Source of the DNA: Pectobacterium peruviense
Lineage (GTDB): Bacteria > Pseudomonadota > Gammaproteobacteria > Enterobacterales > Enterobacteriaceae
NCBI RefSeq assembly: GCF_002847345.1
Contig: NZ_LXFV01000007.1
Location: 62,001-126,000 of the forward strand
Length of the DNA: 64,000 nucleotides
Reading direction: 5' to 3'
Position 1 is the stretch's first letter; every line of letters begins with the position of its first letter. The translations under genes were made by a program, and so were the position numbers. This document shows positions 19,122 through 28,918 of the stretch, piece by piece. The notes beneath the pieces were generated by a model. That model was not told the DNA's origin. It ran no database searches and worked only from the letters and a program-made list of their open reading frames with translations.

Positions 19122-20888
19122 TTAATAAGTACGTATTTTCGGCGGGAACGCCGGACGCAATTTAGGCTGCATGTTCACCTCACGGCGCGTCATGCTGTCG
19201 GTCTGCGGCAGATACAACGAATGGCACAGCCAATTCTCATCATCACGCTCCGGGTAATCGAAGCGGCTATGGGCCCCACGACTTTCAGTACGGAAGTTAG
19301 CCGAAACTGCCGTTGCATACGCGGTTTCCATCAGGTTATCCAGTTCCAGACACTCAATGCGCTGGGTGTTGAACTCGCTTGATGTGTCATCCAGACGCGC
19401 GTCTTTCAGGCGCTCACGAATGACTTTCAGCTCTTCTAACCCTTTCGCCATCGCATCACCTTCGCGGAATACCGAGAAGTTGTTCTGCATACAGGATTGC
19501 AGCGCTTTGCGGATTTCCACCGGATCTTCACCAGAACGGGTATTGTTCCAACGATTCATGCGGTCGAGCGACGCTTCAATATCGGATTCGCTGGCATCAC
19601 GGCTTTCGCCCTGCTCTTCCAGAGACTCTTTCAGGTGGATACCCGCCGAGCGGCCGAATACCACCAGGTCGAGCAGTGAGTTACCGCCCAGACGGTTGGC
19701 ACCGTGGACGGATACGCAGGCAATTTCACCCACGGCAAACAGCCCTGGAATCACCACATCTTCGCCTTTATCATTCACCGTCAACGCCTGACCACTGACT
19801 TTGGTCGGAATACCGCCCATCATATAGTGGCAGGTTGGGATAACAGGGATCGGCTCTTTCACCGGATCGACGTGAGCAAACGTGCGCGACAATTCCAAAA
19901 TACCCGGCAGGCGGGATTCCAGAACGTCTTTACCCAGATGGTCCAACTTCAGCTTGGCGTGTGGTCCCCACGGGCCTTCACAGCCACGGCCTTCACGAAT
20001 TTCGATCATAATAGAACGGGCAACAACGTCACGGCCTGCCAGATCTTTCGCATTTGGCGCATAGCGTTCCATGAAACGCTCACCGTGCTTATTCAGCAAA
20101 TAGCCGCCTTCACCACGACAACCTTCGGTTACCAGCACACCCGCACCCGCAATCCCGGTTGGGTGGAACTGCCACATTTCCATATCCTGCAACGGAACAC
20201 CGGCACGCAACGCCATCCCCACACCGTCGCCAGTATTAATGTGCGCATTGGTCGTGGACTGGTAGATACGCCCCGCACCGCCGGTTGCCAGCACGGTTGC
20301 CTTCGCTTTGAAATAAACGACTTCGCCGGTTTCAATACAAATCGCCGTACAGCCGACAACCGCACCATCCTGATTCTTCACCAGATCGAGTGCGTACCAT
20401 TCGGAGAAAATAGTGGTGTGATTTTTCAGATTCTGTTGATACAGCGTATGCAGCAGCGCATGGCCAGTACGGTCAGCGGCGGCGGCGGTACGTGCGGCCT
20501 GCTCGCCGCCAAAATTCTTGGATTGACCACCGAACGGACGCTGATAAATGCTGCCATCATCCAGACGGGAGAACGGTAATCCCATGTGTTCCAGTTCCAG
20601 AATCGCTTCCGGGCCGGTTTTACACATATATTCAATTGCGTCCTGATCGCCAATGTAATCCGACCCTTTTACGGTGTCATACATGTGCCATTCCCAGTTA
20701 TCCTCATGGGTGTTACCCAGCGCAACGGTAATACCGCCCTGCGCGGACACAGTATGGGAACGGGTTGGGAACACTTTAGATAACAGGGCACAGGACAGGC
20801 CCATTTGGGAGATTTGCAGTGCGGCACGCATACCTGCGCCACCCGCACCCACAACCACTGCATCAAATTCTCTGACTGGCAAATTCAT
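19122..20888 (-). CDS. sdhA: Succinate dehydrogenase flavoprotein subunit
   Basis: 588 residues. The FAD-binding [12 protein letters not shown] motif, the FAD-linked histidine in [10 protein letters not shown] (near residue 45) and the catalytic arginine region are all present. The C-terminus [12 protein letters not shown] matches E. coli. I start at the ATG at 20888: it overlaps the sdhD stop by one base and aligns with E. coli [12 protein letters not shown]. An upstream in-frame start at 20900 would add four residues only. Confidence 0.98.
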   Translation of the reverse strand: MNLPVREFDAVVVGAGGAGMRAALQISQMGLSCALLSKVFPTRSHTVSAQGGITVALGNTHEDNWEWHMYDTVKGSDYIGDQDAIEYMCKTGPEAILELEHMGLPFSRLDDGSIYQRPFGGQSKNFGGEQAARTAAAADRTGHALLHTLYQQNLKNHTTIFSEWYALDLVKNQDGAVVGCTAICIETGEVVYFKAKATVLATGGAGRIYQSTTNAHINTGDGVGMALRAGVPLQDMEMWQFHPTGIAGAGVLVTEGCRGEGGYLLNKHGERFMERYAPNAKDLAGRDVVARSIMIEIREGRGCEGPWGPHAKLKLDHLGKDVLESRLPGILELSRTFAHVDPVKEPIPVIPTCHYMMGGIPTKVSGQALTVNDKGEDVVIPGLFAVGEIACVSVHGANRLGGNSLLDLVVFGRSAGIHLKESLEEQGESRDASESDIEASLDRMNRWNNTRSGEDPVEIRKALQSCMQNNFSVFREGDAMAKGLEELKVIRERLKDARLDDTSSEFNTQRIECLELDNLMETAYATAVSANFRTESRGAHSRFDYPERDDENWLCHSLYLPQTDSMTRREVNMQPKLRPAFPPKIRTY

Positions 20889-21235
20889 CACGCACCCCAC
20901 ACCACAATAGTTCCATAAATGACGTACACCAACAGCGCTATCACAATCGCCAACTGTAAAGTCAGGCGTAAGGCCAGCGGTTTAATGTAGTCGGTCAGCA
21001 CTTGCCACATCCCTATCCAGGCATGAACCAGAATGGAAAATAACGTTAGCAGTGTGAATACTTTGGTGAGGGCCATCGCGAAGAAACCATGCCAGATTTC
21101 ATAAGTGATGTCGCCAGCCGTAGCAATAAAGCCAATGAGATAAATTACATACAGAACAATGACGATGGCGGAAGCGCGAATCAGTAACCAATCGTGTACG
21201 CCATTGCGTCCTAACGCAGAAGCATTGCTTACCAT
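20888..21235 (-). CDS. sdhD: Succinate dehydrogenase membrane anchor subunit SdhD
   Basis: 115 residues with three membrane helices (about 17-38, 58-79, 90-113). The histidine in [18 protein letters not shown] and the nearby aspartate-tyrosine belong to the haem b/quinone site. It overlaps sdhC by 7 nt and sdhA by 1 nt. Confidence 0.97.
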   Translation of the reverse strand: MVSNASALGRNGVHDWLLIRASAIVIVLYVIYLIGFIATAGDITYEIWHGFFAMALTKVFTLLTLFSILVHAWIGMWQVLTDYIKPLALRLTLQLAIVIALLVYVIYGTIVVWGA

Positions 21236-21618
21236 ACGAGGACTCCAGCCAGAATTGAAAGCACGACAGTAATAATAAAGGAGATATTTGCAGAACGCTT
21301 ACCTGCGGCAAGGTCTTCTTCTATATAGCCGAAATCCATCAACAGGTGACGTATCCCACCAACAATGTGATAAGCCAACGCGACGAGGATGCCCCAAACG
21401 ATAAATTTGACGATGAAACTATCCATAATTTCCGCAGCGCGCAGGAATCCTTCCTCGGAAGAAAGAGAAGTGCCTAACAGCCACAGTAAAATACCGACAG
21501 CGACAAAGGTGATAACGCCGGAGACGCGGTGAAGAATAGATGCTATCGCAGTAACGGGAAACTGAATCGTCTGCAATTCCAGATTGACAGGTCTTTGTTT
21601 TTTCACGGATTTGCCCAC
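21229..21618 (-). CDS. sdhC: Succinate dehydrogenase cytochrome b556 subunit SdhC
   Basis: 129 residues with three membrane helices. [10 protein letters not shown] (quinone-site Ser/Arg) and the haem ligand histidine in [17 protein letters not shown] are clear. The first codon is GTG. A GGAGGA box lies about 21 nt upstream, which is too far for an ideal site, so the exact start is uncertain; a second GTG at 21606 is the alternative. First gene of sdhCDAB-sucABCD. Confidence 0.95.
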   Translation of the reverse strand: MGKSVKKQRPVNLELQTIQFPVTAIASILHRVSGVITFVAVGILLWLLGTSLSSEEGFLRAAEIMDSFIVKFIVWGILVALAYHIVGGIRHLLMDFGYIEEDLAAGKRSANISFIITVVLSILAGVLVW

Positions 21619-22269
21619 ACAGCTTTTATTATTGTTTCTTCCTCCGGGCCTGATGTGAGGTCAGACAGTATGAAAGTTACAGCCCTGAGAGTGGGTTTAT
21701 GATACGCGCTCAAACATCGACATTCCGGTGTCTAAACAGCGCATGATCCTTTCATACTGGGTGCTCCTACTGCAGGGTGATTCCGGAGACCTGGCGGGAG
21801 TATAGGTCCTTCACATTCCCATTACAATTCCCATACAAACTGTTTGGTGACATTTGCCCCGAACAGTGATTTAGATCACGAATTTCACAATTTATATAAA
21901 ATTAATTATCTGATTTGACAAAAGTTCAACATTTCAATTACAAATAGGGGATTGAATTTCTTATGATGTGTTAAAGCACGACGGCGACACTTCCACACTG
22001 ACCTAACTTATGTAACAGTGAAGAGAGTCCACGTAAAAGTCATAGGTAATGACTACAATCTATTCAGAGCATGGTTAATTGCCTGAAGATCGCTAATTAC
22101 CTGGAGAACGAATTTTTCATCCTGAATGCGGCTATCCGCCTTACTCTGTATCCTATTTGACGACTGTGTCACAACAGAGTTTCACTGGTCATTTTTCGTC
22201 CGGTGCGCAGGCATGACGGTATTTCTTCAGTGAAAATTTTTAAAATTAAAAGCGCTAAGGAGACTGTAA
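21619..22269. other. Divergent control region between sdhC and gltA
   Basis: 650 nt without a credible gene. Expression of both TCA operons must start here. The part around 21840-21960 is AT-rich and holds a CRP-like palindrome at 21865-21880. The gltA side carries AAGGAG at 22257-22262. E. coli has the same divergent layout, with CRP and ArcA control on both sides. Confidence 0.7.
21865..21880. promoter_or_regulatory. CRP-binding site candidate for sdhC/gltA
   Basis: The core GTGA-TTTAGA-TCAC matches all eight central bases of the CRP consensus TGTGA-N6-TCACA. It lies 247 nt upstream of sdhC and 390 nt upstream of gltA, and carbon control of both operons is known in E. coli. Sequence match only. 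Confidence 0.6.
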
Positions 22270-23556
22270 ATGGCTGATAAAAAAGCAACACTTACCCTAG
22301 AAGGTAAAGAACCGATTGAGCTAAATGTCCTATCTGGTACGCTAGGATATGATGAGATTGATATTCGTCCCCTCGGTTCCAAAGGTTACTTCACATTTGA
22401 CCCCGGCTTTACCTCTACCGCATCTTGCGAATCCAAGATTACTTATATTGACGGTGACGAAGGCATTCTGCTGCACCGTGGCTTCCCAATTGCCCAACTG
22501 GCTGAAAAATCTAATTATCTTGAAGTGTGTTACATTCTGCTGTTCGGCGAAACCCCGACCGTAGAACAGTATGAAACCTTCAAGACGACCGTTACTCGTC
22601 ACACCATGATCCATGAGCAGATTACTCGTCTGTTCCACGGTTTCCGTCGCGACTCACACCCAATGGCGGTTCTGTGCGGTGTTACCGGTGCACTGGCGGC
22701 GTTCTACCACGATTCACTGGACATCAACATTGAGCGCCACCGCGAAATCGCGGCCTATCGCCTGCTGTCCAAAATGCCGACCGTTGCGGCAATGTGCTAC
22801 AAATACTCACTGGGCCAGCCGTTTGTTTATCCGAAAAACAACCTGTCCTATGCGGGTAATTTCCTGCACATGATGTTCTCCACACCTTGTGAAGAATATG
22901 TTGTGAATCCGGTGCTGGAACGTGCGATGGACCGTATTCTGATCCTGCATGCCGATCACGAACAAAACGCCTCGACGTCTACCGTACGTACTGCTGGTTC
23001 GTCTGGTGCAAACCCGTTTGCCTGTATCGCCGCGGGGATCGCCTCGCTGTGGGGACCGGCGCACGGCGGCGCGAACGAGGCCTGTCTGCGTATGTTGGAA
23101 GAAATCAGCAGCGTAGAACACATCCCAGCGTTTATCGAACGTGCAAAAGACAAGAACGACTCTTTCCGCCTGATGGGCTTCGGTCACCGTGTGTACAAAA
23201 ACCACGATCCACGCGCCACAGTGATGCGTGAAACCTGCCATGAAGTGCTGAAAGAACTGGGCAGAAAAGACGACCTGCTGGAAGTGGCGATGGAGCTGGA
23301 ACATATCGCGCTGAACGACCCGTACTTCATTGAGAAGAAACTGTACCCGAATGTGGACTTCTACTCCGGTATCATCCTGAAAGCGATGGGGATTCCGTCG
23401 TCCATGTTTACCGTTATCTTCGCGATGGCGCGTACCGTAGGTTGGATTGCGCATTGGAGCGAAATGCACGACGACGGCATCAAAATTGCCCGTCCACGTC
23501 AGCTGTACACCGGCTACGACAAACGTGACTTCTCGTCTAATCTGAAACACGATTAA
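22270..23556 (+). CDS. gltA: Citrate synthase (type II)
   Basis: 428 residues. It condenses oxaloacetate and acetyl-CoA to citrate. The N-terminal domain typical of the NADH-inhibited hexameric enzyme is present ([21 protein letters not shown]). Active-site regions include [27 protein letters not shown] and the C-terminal [20 protein letters not shown] lies 7 nt upstream of the ATG. Confidence 0.99.
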   Translation: MADKKATLTLEGKEPIELNVLSGTLGYDEIDIRPLGSKGYFTFDPGFTSTASCESKITYIDGDEGILLHRGFPIAQLAEKSNYLEVCYILLFGETPTVEQYETFKTTVTRHTMIHEQITRLFHGFRRDSHPMAVLCGVTGALAAFYHDSLDINIERHREIAAYRLLSKMPTVAAMCYKYSLGQPFVYPKNNLSYAGNFLHMMFSTPCEEYVVNPVLERAMDRILILHADHEQNASTSTVRTAGSSGANPFACIAAGIASLWGPAHGGANEACLRMLEEISSVEHIPAFIERAKDKNDSFRLMGFGHRVYKNHDPRATVMRETCHEVLKELGRKDDLLEVAMELEHIALNDPYFIEKKLYPNVDFYSGIILKAMGIPSSMFTVIFAMARTVGWIAHWSEMHDDGIKIARPRQLYTGYDKRDFSSNLKHD

Positions 23557-23575
23557 TTCATTCAGTACGCATCAA

Positions 23576-23605
23576 AAAGGCCGGATTTTCCGGCCTTTGT
23601 TTTTA
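23576..23605 (+). terminator. gltA terminator
   Basis: Inverted repeat aaaggccgg-atttt-ccggccttt (23576-23584 with 23590-23598) followed by a T-rich tract. It begins 20 nt after the gltA stop and marks the edge of the decayed restriction island. Confidence 0.93.
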
Positions 23606-23622
23606 TCCCATACTAGTTAGAT

Positions 23623-24012
23623 CTACACTTCGTTAGATTTACCCAGCCCTTTCATCAATACATCAAACATCAGTCCAGCAAAGCGTTTCGCTATTGCTCA
23701 TTCGACAGAAGTTTCATCGCCATCTCATTATGTACGTCCATACTCTCAATAATGGCGTTGTTAATTGACTCTGGGAATTGACCGAGCATCGCTTGTTCTT
23801 TGGTGTTGCTGCGAAGTTGCAGGGAAATGTTGTGCCAACTTTTTCCATTGCTCAGGCTGTGAAACGTTCACAAAAACGATCACATTATCGGGGTAAAGAG
23901 CTAGCTCTTTGTTGCATTTGTTAGACTCGCCTAACAACCAACCGTGAGACTGCATTTGGTTCAGAATATCGTTTTGAAATTGCTGCTCTCTAACTGATTT
24001 ATCAGATGTCAT
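23623..24012 (-). pseudogene. hsdR: hsdR remnant: N-terminus joined to C-terminus
   Basis: From the ATG at 24012, about 63 codons encode the N-terminal end of a type I restriction subunit (FQNDILNQMQSHGWLLGE, then LALYPDNVIVFVNVSQPEQW). The frame then switches. From about 23820 down, another frame reads NTKEQAMLGQFPESINNAII and ENxMAMKLLSNEQ, and after one further frameshift AKRFAGLMFDVLMKGLGKSN, stopping at 23623-23625. This C-terminal sequence is typical of HsdR. The nuclease and helicase core, roughly 900 codons, is missing. It cannot restrict DNA. Confidence 0.85.
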
Positions 24013-24016
24013 AAGC

Positions 24017-25027
24017 TTATTTCTTTTGTTCTAATTTTTTAAGCGCCACGGCCAAATCACGGTCTACTTGGGTTGGGTTTGCATCGATCACACGCCTAAA
24101 CTTATCGTACTCTTGCTTGGCTTTCTGTTTCGCTTGTTCGGCAGAGATTTTCCCAGCGTGTATTAATATATTAAAATCACTCAGTTTTAGAAAATCATCA
24201 AGCTTTGCTGCCCAATCCACCATTTTCATCAGCTTGCCTTGTCTTGCTTGTAGTTCAGCAAATTCAAGGTAGGCGTTAACTAAGCGGTTTAACGTATCTA
24301 ATTCTTTTTCAGAGAGATAATTTTTTGCCGTAACGACTTCCTTGCGGGTCGGTTCTGTTCCTTTATAACTGGTCAACCCCATATGAGGCTTATCGCCATC
24401 CGCACGTTTAAATATCAATTCAGCAGCGGTATGGCCGTGTGCTGCCCAATGCATTTTGTTTTGCACCTGAGCGAAAAACTGCATGCTGGTTTGAGCGTTG
24501 CCATCATAATCAATGCTGGTTGCATAAATATCACACACTTTACGCCAGAAGATTTTTTCTGATGAACGAATGTCACGAATACGGTGAAGCAACTCATCAA
24601 AATACTGACTGTTATCAGGATTTTTTAAGCGCTCATCATCCATCACGAAGCCTTTGGTCAAATACTCCTGTAGTGTCCGAGTTGCCCATTGACGAAATTG
24701 TGTTCCTTGCTGAGAACGGACTCGATAACCCACGGCTAAAATCGCTTCAAGATTGTAGTGAGCAACGTCTCGGCTCACTTGGCGACTCCCTTCCTGACGA
24801 ACTATTCGGAAATTCCTAATGGTTGAATTTTGTCCAAGTTCACCTTCAGCATAAATATGCTTCAAGTGTTCATTAATCGTTGGGACACTTTTTTGATAAA
24901 GTTCGGCAATTAGCTGTTGTGTCAGCCATAAGTTGTCAGACTCAAATAAACACTCAACGTTTGCTTGACCATCAGCACTTTGAAACAGGATAAATTGGCC
25001 TTGTGAATTTTGAGAAATATCAGTCAT
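24017..25027 (-). CDS. RhuM family protein
   Basis: 336 residues, intact. It matches the RhuM family in the LWLTQQLIAELYQKSVPTIN winged-helix-like start, the RQVSRDVAHYNLEAILAVGY motif, TQFRQWATRTLQEYLTKGF, and the C-terminal DFNILIHAGKISAEQAKQKA. RhuM was named from a Salmonella pathogenicity island, but homologues are common in type I restriction loci between hsdS and hsdR; the biochemical role is unknown. GGAGGAGGG lies just upstream of the ATG within the end of the DUF262 gene, and the two genes overlap by 8 nt. Only 4 nt separate it from the hsdR remnant. Base composition is more AT-rich than in the flanking core genes. Confidence 0.88.
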   Translation of the reverse strand: MTDISQNSQGQFILFQSADGQANVECLFESDNLWLTQQLIAELYQKSVPTINEHLKHIYAEGELGQNSTIRNFRIVRQEGSRQVSRDVAHYNLEAILAVGYRVRSQQGTQFRQWATRTLQEYLTKGFVMDDERLKNPDNSQYFDELLHRIRDIRSSEKIFWRKVCDIYATSIDYDGNAQTSMQFFAQVQNKMHWAAHGHTAAELIFKRADGDKPHMGLTSYKGTEPTRKEVVTAKNYLSEKELDTLNRLVNAYLEFAELQARQGKLMKMVDWAAKLDDFLKLSDFNILIHAGKISAEQAKQKAKQEYDKFRRVIDANPTQVDRDLAVALKKLEQKK

Positions 25028-26873
25028 TAATACCCTCCTCCAAGCACCATATTTGCTCTGCTATCTGGCGATACAAACCACATCGCTCTTTGATATCAGC
25101 CGTTTTCATTTCTGGGTGAGCTTTAAACACTAGTCCATTGCAAGATGAAAGCTTATTGAAGTTCGGGTTGTTCTCATAGGTCAGCGGATGCAAAGACTTC
25201 ACCAGCAAGTTTTCTTTAATGTAGTGAGGGAGCTTATCTACATAAGGTTTATCGCTGTATGATTGATTTGTACCTCGTTGTAGCAGTACCAGCCCTCCAA
25301 TACTATCGCGAGTATCGTAAAAATCATTTTGTTGCTCGAACTCGTCTTTATGGTTTTCAAAGTTGTTTGCCCATAAATGCTCAATCTCAAAAGGCTTGCC
25401 ATTGGCAGCGTGAAAGTAAGTAGCAAAGTCGGTGTTTGCACCCGCTAAACCATCTACATAACCCGATAGGCGTGAAAGTAAGTATTTAACGAAACGGCCA
25501 TTTTGACCATGTAGACGGAACCACTCAAAGCCATTCCACTGTTCATCCATTTCGTCTAGCTTTTTATCGAAAATGGCAAGTAACTCGCTGTAATCTTTGT
25601 TACGTATTTCTTTAACCAAGTTGTACATAGTGTAGCGAATTGAGCTAGCGGAAAAGTTTCGGAAGTTGATGGATCGACGAACACAGAAAATATCAATATA
25701 CTTCGCCACAAGGTTCATTTTTTTATTTGCTAAATAAACGGAATCTGTTGTTTTTAGTGGCGCAAGCATCAGAGGGTAGCTCAGAGAGGTTGCGATACCC
25801 CACTGGTAGATGTAATGAATTGAGTCGAGTTCAGGCGTAATTATTTCTTCTGCTTTACGAAGGCGTTTATACGCATTCACATAGTATTTGAACTCGGTAT
25901 TGATGAAGGCATCAAATTCATTCTCACCCGCTTTAGCGAGGTTCATACGAGATAGATTATCTCTCACCCAGTTGTGGAAACGAGTACCAATTTTTTCAAA
26001 GTCTTCGTTGAATGAACCCGCTTTGCTCTGACGGATTGATTCGGCATACTTTGCTCTTAGCCAAGCCTGAATAAAACGCTGATCTTCTTCCTTATCGAAA
26101 ACTTTGAGGTCAGTAATCGTTTGTTTCCAGAAATCATTGGACTGCTGTCGCTTTGCATCATTGCGATACTTTGATAATAAGAAGCCTTTTAACATTTCTG
26201 TTGGCGTTAAGTTTAAGCCTCTATCGTTCATTGTTTCAAAAATGGTGTAGGCATTTTCATCGCTGTACGCCACGATTTCGACTAGCACCACTAACTCTTT
26301 AAGCCAATCAAGAAACAGGGGTAATACATTCTCATCAATATGATCAACGGGAAATGCCTCGCAGATGTTTTGATAGCGAGCTACCATATTAATGGTAGAA
26401 GCATCTGCATCTTCAGTTGGGGAATATTCTCCTTGCTTAAATAATGCATCAAGGCACGCTGTTCGCTCCGGCACATCAATGTTGAATGACTTTTGCCCAA
26501 ACTTTTCTGAAAAGATCATTCCAGAGATTGCTTCATTCAAGCCTATTTCTTTCTGTTTATTATTGAGATAGATAAGGAATAGTGTGAGTGAAGTTAAACG
26601 TTGTTGACCATCAATTATACTGCGCTTACCTGATTTTTCACTTAGGACAAATGGCCCTAAGTAGTAGCTGTTGTAATCTGCAACATCTTGGCGTTGGTGT
26701 TCTGGGGCATAGTTATCTAAAAACGCATTACACAGGTCAGTGACCAGTTGTTCGATGTGAGTTTGTTCCCAGCTATACTCACGCTGATAGTAATCAACAG
26801 TATATTTTTTGTTATCAAGCACTTCAAAAACAGATCGGTTATTGGCTTCTATTTTATTTTCTAAACGGCTCAT
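25020..26873 (-). CDS. DUF262/DUF1524-type (GmrSD-like) protein
   Basis: 617 residues, intact. The N-terminal DUF262 domain has the YQREYSW box (about 29-35) and the IIDGQQRLTSL nucleotide-binding motif (about 86-97). The C-terminal region has an HNH-like segment FEIEHLWANNF (about 495-505) with a downstream N-rich stretch, as in DUF1524. Relatives include GmrSD type IV restriction enzymes and RloF proteins of type I loci. The histidine is followed by Leu-Trp rather than Ile-Xaa-Pro, so nuclease activity is uncertain. The start is the ATG at 26873, preceded by AAGGAG with 7-nt spacing; a TTG at 26897 is less likely. It overlaps the RhuM gene by 8 nt. Confidence 0.88.
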   Translation of the reverse strand: MSRLENKIEANNRSVFEVLDNKKYTVDYYQREYSWEQTHIEQLVTDLCNAFLDNYAPEHQRQDVADYNSYYLGPFVLSEKSGKRSIIDGQQRLTSLTLFLIYLNNKQKEIGLNEAISGMIFSEKFGQKSFNIDVPERTACLDALFKQGEYSPTEDADASTINMVARYQNICEAFPVDHIDENVLPLFLDWLKELVVLVEIVAYSDENAYTIFETMNDRGLNLTPTEMLKGFLLSKYRNDAKRQQSNDFWKQTITDLKVFDKEEDQRFIQAWLRAKYAESIRQSKAGSFNEDFEKIGTRFHNWVRDNLSRMNLAKAGENEFDAFINTEFKYYVNAYKRLRKAEEIITPELDSIHYIYQWGIATSLSYPLMLAPLKTTDSVYLANKKMNLVAKYIDIFCVRRSINFRNFSASSIRYTMYNLVKEIRNKDYSELLAIFDKKLDEMDEQWNGFEWFRLHGQNGRFVKYLLSRLSGYVDGLAGANTDFATYFHAANGKPFEIEHLWANNFENHKDEFEQQNDFYDTRDSIGGLVLLQRGTNQSYSDKPYVDKLPHYIKENLLVKSLHPLTYENNPNFNKLSSCNGLVFKAHPEMKTADIKERCGLYRQIAEQIWCLEEGIND

Positions 26874-26875
26874 CC

Positions 26876-27338
26876 CTAAACTCCTTGTGGTTGCCAATTC
26901 GGGTGAAGATCGGTGATCGCAAAGCGCTTCGCTACTTTGTAAAGCAGATCCGCTTCTTGCAGTTTGTCAATGGTGTTAAAGAAATCAAAGTGCTCGAAAA
27001 TCTCACGAGCGTTGGGACTAAAAGATTGAATATAACTCTCTAGGTTGCTCGCTACGCCTGTTTCACCAAGGCGGTTCAAATCCATTTTTGAGGTATTGTA
27101 AAAGCTTCACTGCGCTGCGTGGGTGAGCAGTTTATCTTGCGCCTCAATCGGCATTGCTTTTACTGCTTCGTATTTTGCCAACACGTCTGGCTTGTGGCGT
27201 CAAGCATACACTCTAAACGTCTTAGAAGCGTGAAAGGGAGAATGATACGTCCGTATTGAGATTGCTTGAAATCACCACGGAGAGGTCAGCCACCGACCAT
27301 AAAAATGCGGCTATTGAAGAAAAATTGTTGTTAGTCAT
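26876..27338 (-). pseudogene. hsdM: hsdM remnant (N-terminal part of the type I methyltransferase)
   Basis: Starting at the ATG at 27338 the frame reads [20 protein letters not shown] 1-nt loss near 27281 shifts to [20 protein letters not shown] and [10 protein letters not shown] second 1-nt loss near 27195 shifts to [19 protein letters not shown]. An in-frame TGA follows HAAQ near 27115, and the same frame continues [20 protein letters not shown] to [13 protein letters not shown] and FAITDLHP. There homology stops and the frame ends NWQPQGV at 26876. The catalytic NPPF/SAM domains are absent. These are standard HsdM N-terminal sequences. Confidence 0.85.
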
Positions 27339-27340
27339 TA

Positions 27341-27377
27341 TAATCAGCACATTGAATATGAAAAATTGCGCTGATTA
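27341..27377. promoter_or_regulatory. Inverted repeat and promoter-like sequence before hsdM remnant
   Basis: taatcagc (27341-27348) is repeated inverted as gctgatta (27370-27377) with 21 nt between. On the minus strand a TATAAT-like word overlaps the outer arm about 35 nt before the hsdM start. It could be the old hsdM promoter or operator. If it is still active it would be the promoter now driving the DUF262 and RhuM genes. Confidence 0.4.
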
Positions 27378-27397
27378 TATCACTTCCCCACTTCCTT

Positions 27398-28189
27398 TTA
27401 ACTCTGGCAGTGCGGGCACCAATAGAACGGGCGTGATGACAGCATCGTTCTTTCGATGGTTCCGCCGCAGCGCTCACAATTTTCCCCTTCACGATGGAAA
27501 ACCTTGAACGAAAAAATTGCCCCATGATGTCGATTGTCATCCACGGTGCCGCGCGTGTTGTAGGACAACCGAGGAATATCCAGCAGCGCTCGACTCAACG
27601 TCTGCAACTGTTCCTCATTCAACTGCGAAGCCGTATGCTGCGGTGCCAGCTGTGCCTGCCACAGAATCTCAACGCGCAGATAATTCCCTAAGCCCGCAAG
27701 AAAAGCCTGATCCAGCAACAGCCCGCTGAACTGACGACGACGGAAACGCGGTAATAACAAACGCTCACACACCAGCTCTGGCGTCAGGGAAAGATCCAAT
27801 ACATCCGGCCCAATACGTTGCAGGAAAGGGTGCGTAGTCAGTGTCTCCCGTGTCAGCATTTCAATATCTGACGCGCTGTAGAGCAGAATGGCGCGATCCT
27901 GCGTCTCCAGCCGGATGCGTAAATCCCGCTTCGTTTCCGGCGATTCACCCGCATTCACGACTCGCCACACACCATATAGCTGATTATGACTATACAGCAC
28001 CCGATCGTTGCTAAAATAGGTCAGCAGCGCCTTCCCGCGCGTTTCGATCTGCCTGACCTGCTGTCCGACTAATTCTGTTTCGTACGGTTTCAGCTCTGGA
28101 AACGCAAACCAGACGCGCGTCAGCGTTTCTCCCACGACGGCCTCAACCAGCTTATCGGCCGCTCGGCGAATTTCCGGCCCTTCCGGCAT
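27398..28189 (-). CDS. nei: Endonuclease VIII (DNA glycosylase/AP lyase)
   Basis: 263 residues, Fpg/Nei family. The mature N-terminus [11 protein letters not shown] carries the catalytic proline and glutamate. [13 protein letters not shown] contains the conserved lysine. The helix-two-turn-helix is followed by a C-terminal zinc finger (CERCG...CPHC). It removes oxidised pyrimidines such as thymine glycol. As in E. coli, it sits beside the pxp genes. Confidence 0.97.
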   Translation of the reverse strand: MPEGPEIRRAADKLVEAVVGETLTRVWFAFPELKPYETELVGQQVRQIETRGKALLTYFSNDRVLYSHNQLYGVWRVVNAGESPETKRDLRIRLETQDRAILLYSASDIEMLTRETLTTHPFLQRIGPDVLDLSLTPELVCERLLLPRFRRRQFSGLLLDQAFLAGLGNYLRVEILWQAQLAPQHTASQLNEEQLQTLSRALLDIPRLSYNTRGTVDDNRHHGAIFSFKVFHREGENCERCGGTIERTMLSSRPFYWCPHCQS

Positions 28190-28241
28190 ACTGGACTACT
28201 CCCTGAAAATCAGATGCTCTGCGACTGAGCGATTCGCTAAA

Positions 28242-28889
28242 TTAATGTAATGCCCCGCCAGTGACCGCCACATCAACCTGCTGCACCAGCGATTGCTTAA
28301 TCATCACTTCCAGCGCCGCCGTGACTAACGGTGTTGGCATGCTCGGTTCTCCGGGGTGTCGTGCAGCCTGTTCAGGTGAATACGGAATATGAACAAATCC
28401 GCCGCGAACCACATCACCCTGCTGATGTAACTGATGTAAAAGCCCGTACATTACGTGATTGCAGACAAACGTCCCTGCGGTTTGCGACACTGAGGCTGGA
28501 ATTCCCGCTACGCGTAATGTCTGCACCAGCGCTTTCACCGGCAGCGTCGAGAAATATGCTGCTGGCCCTTTTTCCACCACAGGCGTATCAATCGGCTGGT
28601 TGCCTCGGTTATCCGCAATTCGGGCATCATTAATATTAATCGCCACGCGTTCGACAGAAATATCAGCACGGCCGCCCGCCTGCCCCACCGCGATCACCAC
28701 TTCCGGCTGCCATTCGGCTATCGCACGATAAAGCTGCTCCAGTGACAGATCAAAGACGCAAGATAAACGGCAAGCAACCACTCGCGCACCGCCGACTTCT
28801 CGCTGATGGAGGTCTTTTACCGCTTCCCATGAGGGATTAATCGCTTCGCCCTCAAAAGGTTCAAATGCCGTGATCAAAACGGTTTTCAT
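28242..28889 (-). CDS. pcp: Pyrrolidone-carboxylate peptidase
   Basis: 215 residues, C15 peptidase family. The start [19 protein letters not shown], the catalytic cysteine in [11 protein letters not shown] (near residue 145), the histidine in [11 protein letters not shown] and a glutamate in the central region form the expected triad. It removes N-terminal pyroglutamate from peptides. It stands between pxpA and nei on the same strand, which makes sense because its product, 5-oxoproline, is the PxpABC substrate. E. coli has no pcp here. Confidence 0.95.
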   Translation of the reverse strand: MKTVLITAFEPFEGEAINPSWEAVKDLHQREVGGARVVACRLSCVFDLSLEQLYRAIAEWQPEVVIAVGQAGGRADISVERVAININDARIADNRGNQPIDTPVVEKGPAAYFSTLPVKALVQTLRVAGIPASVSQTAGTFVCNHVMYGLLHQLHQQGDVVRGGFVHIPYSPEQAARHPGEPSMPTPLVTAALEVMIKQSLVQQVDVAVTGGALH

Positions 28890-28918
28890 CTATTATCCCC
28901 GTCATACAAAAATAATGA

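Noticed and set aside
23557-27397. Prophage or insertion-sequence origin for the hsd region
   Set aside because: No integrase, transposase, terminal inverted repeats or target duplication was found at either edge; simple loss within an ancestral hsd locus explains it.
27256-27507. Plus-strand 83-codon frame across the hsdM start and nei end
   Set aside because: It is antisense to recognisable HsdM and Nei sequence and lacks a ribosome-binding site.
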